Shown here one piece after another: positions 62,146-64,000 of a DNA stretch of 64,000 bases. The notes below the pieces were generated by a model, which saw only the letters and a list, made by a program, of their open reading frames with translations, ran no database searches and was not told the origin of the DNA. Position 1 is the first letter of the stretch, and each line of letters opens with the position of its first letter. Origin of the DNA: Leptospira montravelensis (lineage in GTDB: Bacteria; Spirochaetota; Leptospiria; Leptospirales; Leptospiraceae); assembly GCF_004770045.1 (NCBI RefSeq), contig NZ_RQFO01000016.1, forward strand, positions 211,501 to 275,500, read 5' to 3'. The position numbers and the translations under genes were made by a program.

Positions 62146-63318
62146 TTAATCTGGGATTAGGATCCGGTTGGCAGCTCCGCCAGCTGGATCTTCCAGTATA
62201 TTTCTTAAAAGTAATTTACGGAATGGTAAAAAAACTGATCCGCTAACATTTACATGGTTTTTATAAAATTTTCTGGTAGGTATGACTTTTTTCTGTTTTA
62301 AACTGATAGGGTCATAAATATGTAATCCAGAATTTCTAACCCAAACAAGCTCTCCTTCTTTCCAAAACCCTAATTTATGGCCATGTGTCCCCCATTTCGA
62401 TTTTTTAACATCTGCAAGGTTGTCAGTATTGTACATTCGCACTTCCCCAGTATCTGCTGCGGCCATATACAAAAACTTTCCATCTTTCGAAAAACTAATT
62501 CCATAAGGAGTTGAAGGAATAGGAAACTCTTGAAAAGAGTTTTGATCAACTTTATATAAATATCCAAGCGGATTTCTTTTTTGGAATGCTTCCGTATAAC
62601 AAGCAATTACGATTTGTTTTGATTCCGGATGAAATTCTGGTGTGTAAGGATAAAATTTTGATTTGTATTCCTTTAATTTTGACAAATTTTTATTTTGAAT
62701 TTTGTATATAAAGGCAGTAACATCTTCAGATTCATCGTCTTTTAAATTTGCATCCACTGCAAAGGTAAAATATCCAGTATTATCCTCTTGTGAATACCCG
62801 ATGACGGAACTTTGGGCAAAAGACTTTTTATCATTCTCTTCTATTTCAAAAATTGGTTCCACCACATCTATTTGGTTTGTAGTCAAATCCCAGCCGATAA
62901 AAAAATATCTTTTTGCGTTCACAGACTTATGTTTATTTTCGATAACGAACCCTGCACGATTTGATTTTTCATCATAAAATAAAAACTCATATACTGTTAA
63001 AGGCAAACGTTTTCCTTGTGTTTCTAATTGTCCAAGGAATTGAGTTGGTTGAGAAATATAATAAGCTTCTAATGGAATGGGTCTATAAATTTTTAACTTA
63101 GTCTCAATATCATAAAAATACAATCCAGGTTCATCAAAATCTGCTGTTTTACCCAAATAAATCCACTTCCCATCATTCGTAAAGAATGGAGAATTACCTT
63201 CAACAAATGTTGGTCGCACATTAAAATCAGTAGCAAAAGAAAATTCCGATTCTATGTTTTGTGCTGATAAGGAAATTCCAAAACAAAGAAGGAAGGCAAA
63301 AAATATATTATAACGCAT
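62146..63318 (-). CDS. Exported beta-propeller protein
   Basis: This is a 390-residue protein with a signal peptide (FAFLLCFGISLSA; cleavage near 19) and repeated propeller blades of the WD40/YVTN/TolB-like kind: FFTNDGKWIYLGKTA, TPYGISFSKDGKFLYMAAADTGEVRMYNTDN, FHPESKQIVIACY, GELVWVRNSGLHIYDPIS. There is no enzyme motif. ATG 63318 has GGAG 7 bases upstream; a TTG four codons earlier is less likely. It is perhaps a periplasmic or surface binding protein. Confidence 0.8.
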   Translation of the reverse strand: MRYNIFFAFLLCFGISLSAQNIESEFSFATDFNVRPTFVEGNSPFFTNDGKWIYLGKTADFDEPGLYFYDIETKLKIYRPIPLEAYYISQPTQFLGQLETQGKRLPLTVYEFLFYDEKSNRAGFVIENKHKSVNAKRYFFIGWDLTTNQIDVVEPIFEIEENDKKSFAQSSVIGYSQEDNTGYFTFAVDANLKDDESEDVTAFIYKIQNKNLSKLKEYKSKFYPYTPEFHPESKQIVIACYTEAFQKRNPLGYLYKVDQNSFQEFPIPSTPYGISFSKDGKFLYMAAADTGEVRMYNTDNLADVKKSKWGTHGHKLGFWKEGELVWVRNSGLHIYDPISLKQKKVIPTRKFYKNHVNVSGSVFLPFRKLLLRNILEDPAGGAANRILIPD

Positions 63319-63436
63319 AAAGGTCTCCAATGTTTTTTTGTATGATGGAAAATACTAAAGGAAAAATTATTTTCTACAACTATTGTTTACACTAAAGTCA
63401 AAAAATAATTTTGCTAATAGAAAAATCTAATTTCTG

Positions 63437-63847
63437 TTACTTACAATTTTCCAATTGGGCCAATTCTGCAATCAACCAATTTGCGGAAGGTATTTCCTTA
63501 CCTTGGGAAAGTTTAACCAGGTATGGAGTACCTGTTAAAAATGATTTTGATGCAATTTTTTCTATGAAAAGTTTTGCCGTCCAATCTTTAGGATTGGGAG
63601 CAAAAATAGAACTTTTAGCTTCTTCTAATTTATAACGAAGATGTTTTTCTGCTTCTTCTGGCGTATGAGTATCTCCGTTACGAATAAAACTGCCTTGTAT
63701 TTTCCCCACTTTCTTTAAAAGTTTTTCAATCTTTTGCTCTTCCGTTAATGGAAAACATGATTCCGTTTTTCCATATAAATATGAGTTTAAAAGGACCGAA
63801 CAAAATAAAATTATAAATATATACCAATTAATTCTTAGAACCATCAT
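63437..63847 (-). CDS. DUF5329-like exported protein
   Basis: This is a 136-residue exported protein: signal peptide (about 5-25), then a small helical domain of the DUF5329 kind: EEQKIEKLLKKVGKIQGSFIRNGDTHTPEEAEKHLRYKLEEA, FIEKIASKSFLTGTPYLVKL and ANWLIAELAQLE. Two Cys (ESCF and ENCK at the very end) could form a disulphide. AAAGG lies 7 bases before ATG 63847. It is 118 bases upstream of the propeller gene on the same strand. The remaining bases to 64000 are AT-rich with nothing supported. Confidence 0.78.
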   Translation of the reverse strand: MMVLRINWYIFIILFCSVLLNSYLYGKTESCFPLTEEQKIEKLLKKVGKIQGSFIRNGDTHTPEEAEKHLRYKLEEAKSSIFAPNPKDWTAKLFIEKIASKSFLTGTPYLVKLSQGKEIPSANWLIAELAQLENCK

Positions 63848-64000
63848 AAACAAACCTTTGCATATATAATTTTACAGTATTGTTAGTATCCCAAATCATT
63901 ATAAATAGAAAACAATGAAAATCAATATTTATAATAATTTTTTATACTTACCATTGAAAAAGTCCGATGACTGAAAGTCAGAGATAAATGACTGCCGGTT

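Noticed and set aside
1..64000. CRISPR arrays, tRNA or rRNA genes, prophage, transposases
   Set aside because: No regular spaced repeats, no cloverleaf-like sequence and no transposase or phage protein among the readable genes.

Overview
The window looks like a chromosomal segment of a spirochaete of the genus Leptospira, most likely an environmental (saprophytic-type) species. Reasons: AT-rich DNA; spirochaete-type FliG/FliH; several 7TMR-DISM receptors; many lipoproteins with a short spirochaetal lipobox; DUF1993/DUF1761/DUF3332/DUF5329 proteins; and short, ATGA-coupled operons. I saw no rRNA, tRNA, CRISPR array, insertion sequence or prophage. The assignment is inferred from protein character, not from a marker gene.

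Layout. 1-6026: a FliG-family and a FliH protein, followed with two 4-nt ATGA overlaps by two 7TMR-DISM receptors whose kinase parts are degenerate. 6038-13700: a complete nitric-oxide module. It holds a DNR-like Crp/Fnr regulator and nnrS on the plus strand, norCBQD on the minus strand, and norE-norF diverging from norC, with two perfect FNR-type boxes (TTGAT-N4-ATCAA). 13697-17776: mtnC, an MFS transporter coupled to a membrane protein, and a WecG/TagA-type glycosyltransferase homologue with altered active-site motifs. 17865-22541: a 1213-residue acidic DPF-repeat/TPR membrane protein and an exported protein with two CBM48-like domains. 22615-28395 (minus): a compact run MBOAT - PilZ - NAD(P)-binding - acyltransferase - metK - transketolase C-half - clpS. 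28525-30565: two lipoproteins and a short SSB. 30725-36287: PAS histidine kinase + response regulator, a membrane-anchored glutamate-synthase-like FMN protein, and a 7TMR-DISM adenylate cyclase lipoprotein. 36284-37579: an ethanolamine-permease-like transporter. 37845-43858: envelope proteins, including three tandem related lipoproteins (the third with a T9 tract that breaks its signal peptide) and a TPM-domain protein with zinc ribbons. 43911-46522: DUF1993, a metallo-beta-lactamase lipoprotein and an NTF2-like protein. 46533-51982 (minus): a putative aromatic-ring degradation operon (FAD monooxygenase, extradiol dioxygenase, FAH hydrolase, SDR) with a TetR gene upstream. 52172-64000: AraC regulators, pckA/glgA divergent pair, DUF1304-sigma factor pair, an NmrA-type oxidoreductase divergent from an AraC gene, and exported proteins.

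How genes work together: the nor module should detoxify or respire NO under a DNR-like regulator; no nitrite reductase is visible, so detoxification is the simpler reading. pckA and glgA fit gluconeogenesis and carbon storage in a fatty-acid-using spirochaete. The regions most worth a second look are the coupled pseudokinase receptors behind fliH, the diheme NorC and FNR-box architecture, the T9 lipoprotein frameshift, and the intergenic structured elements at 53528-53563 and 56881-56994.
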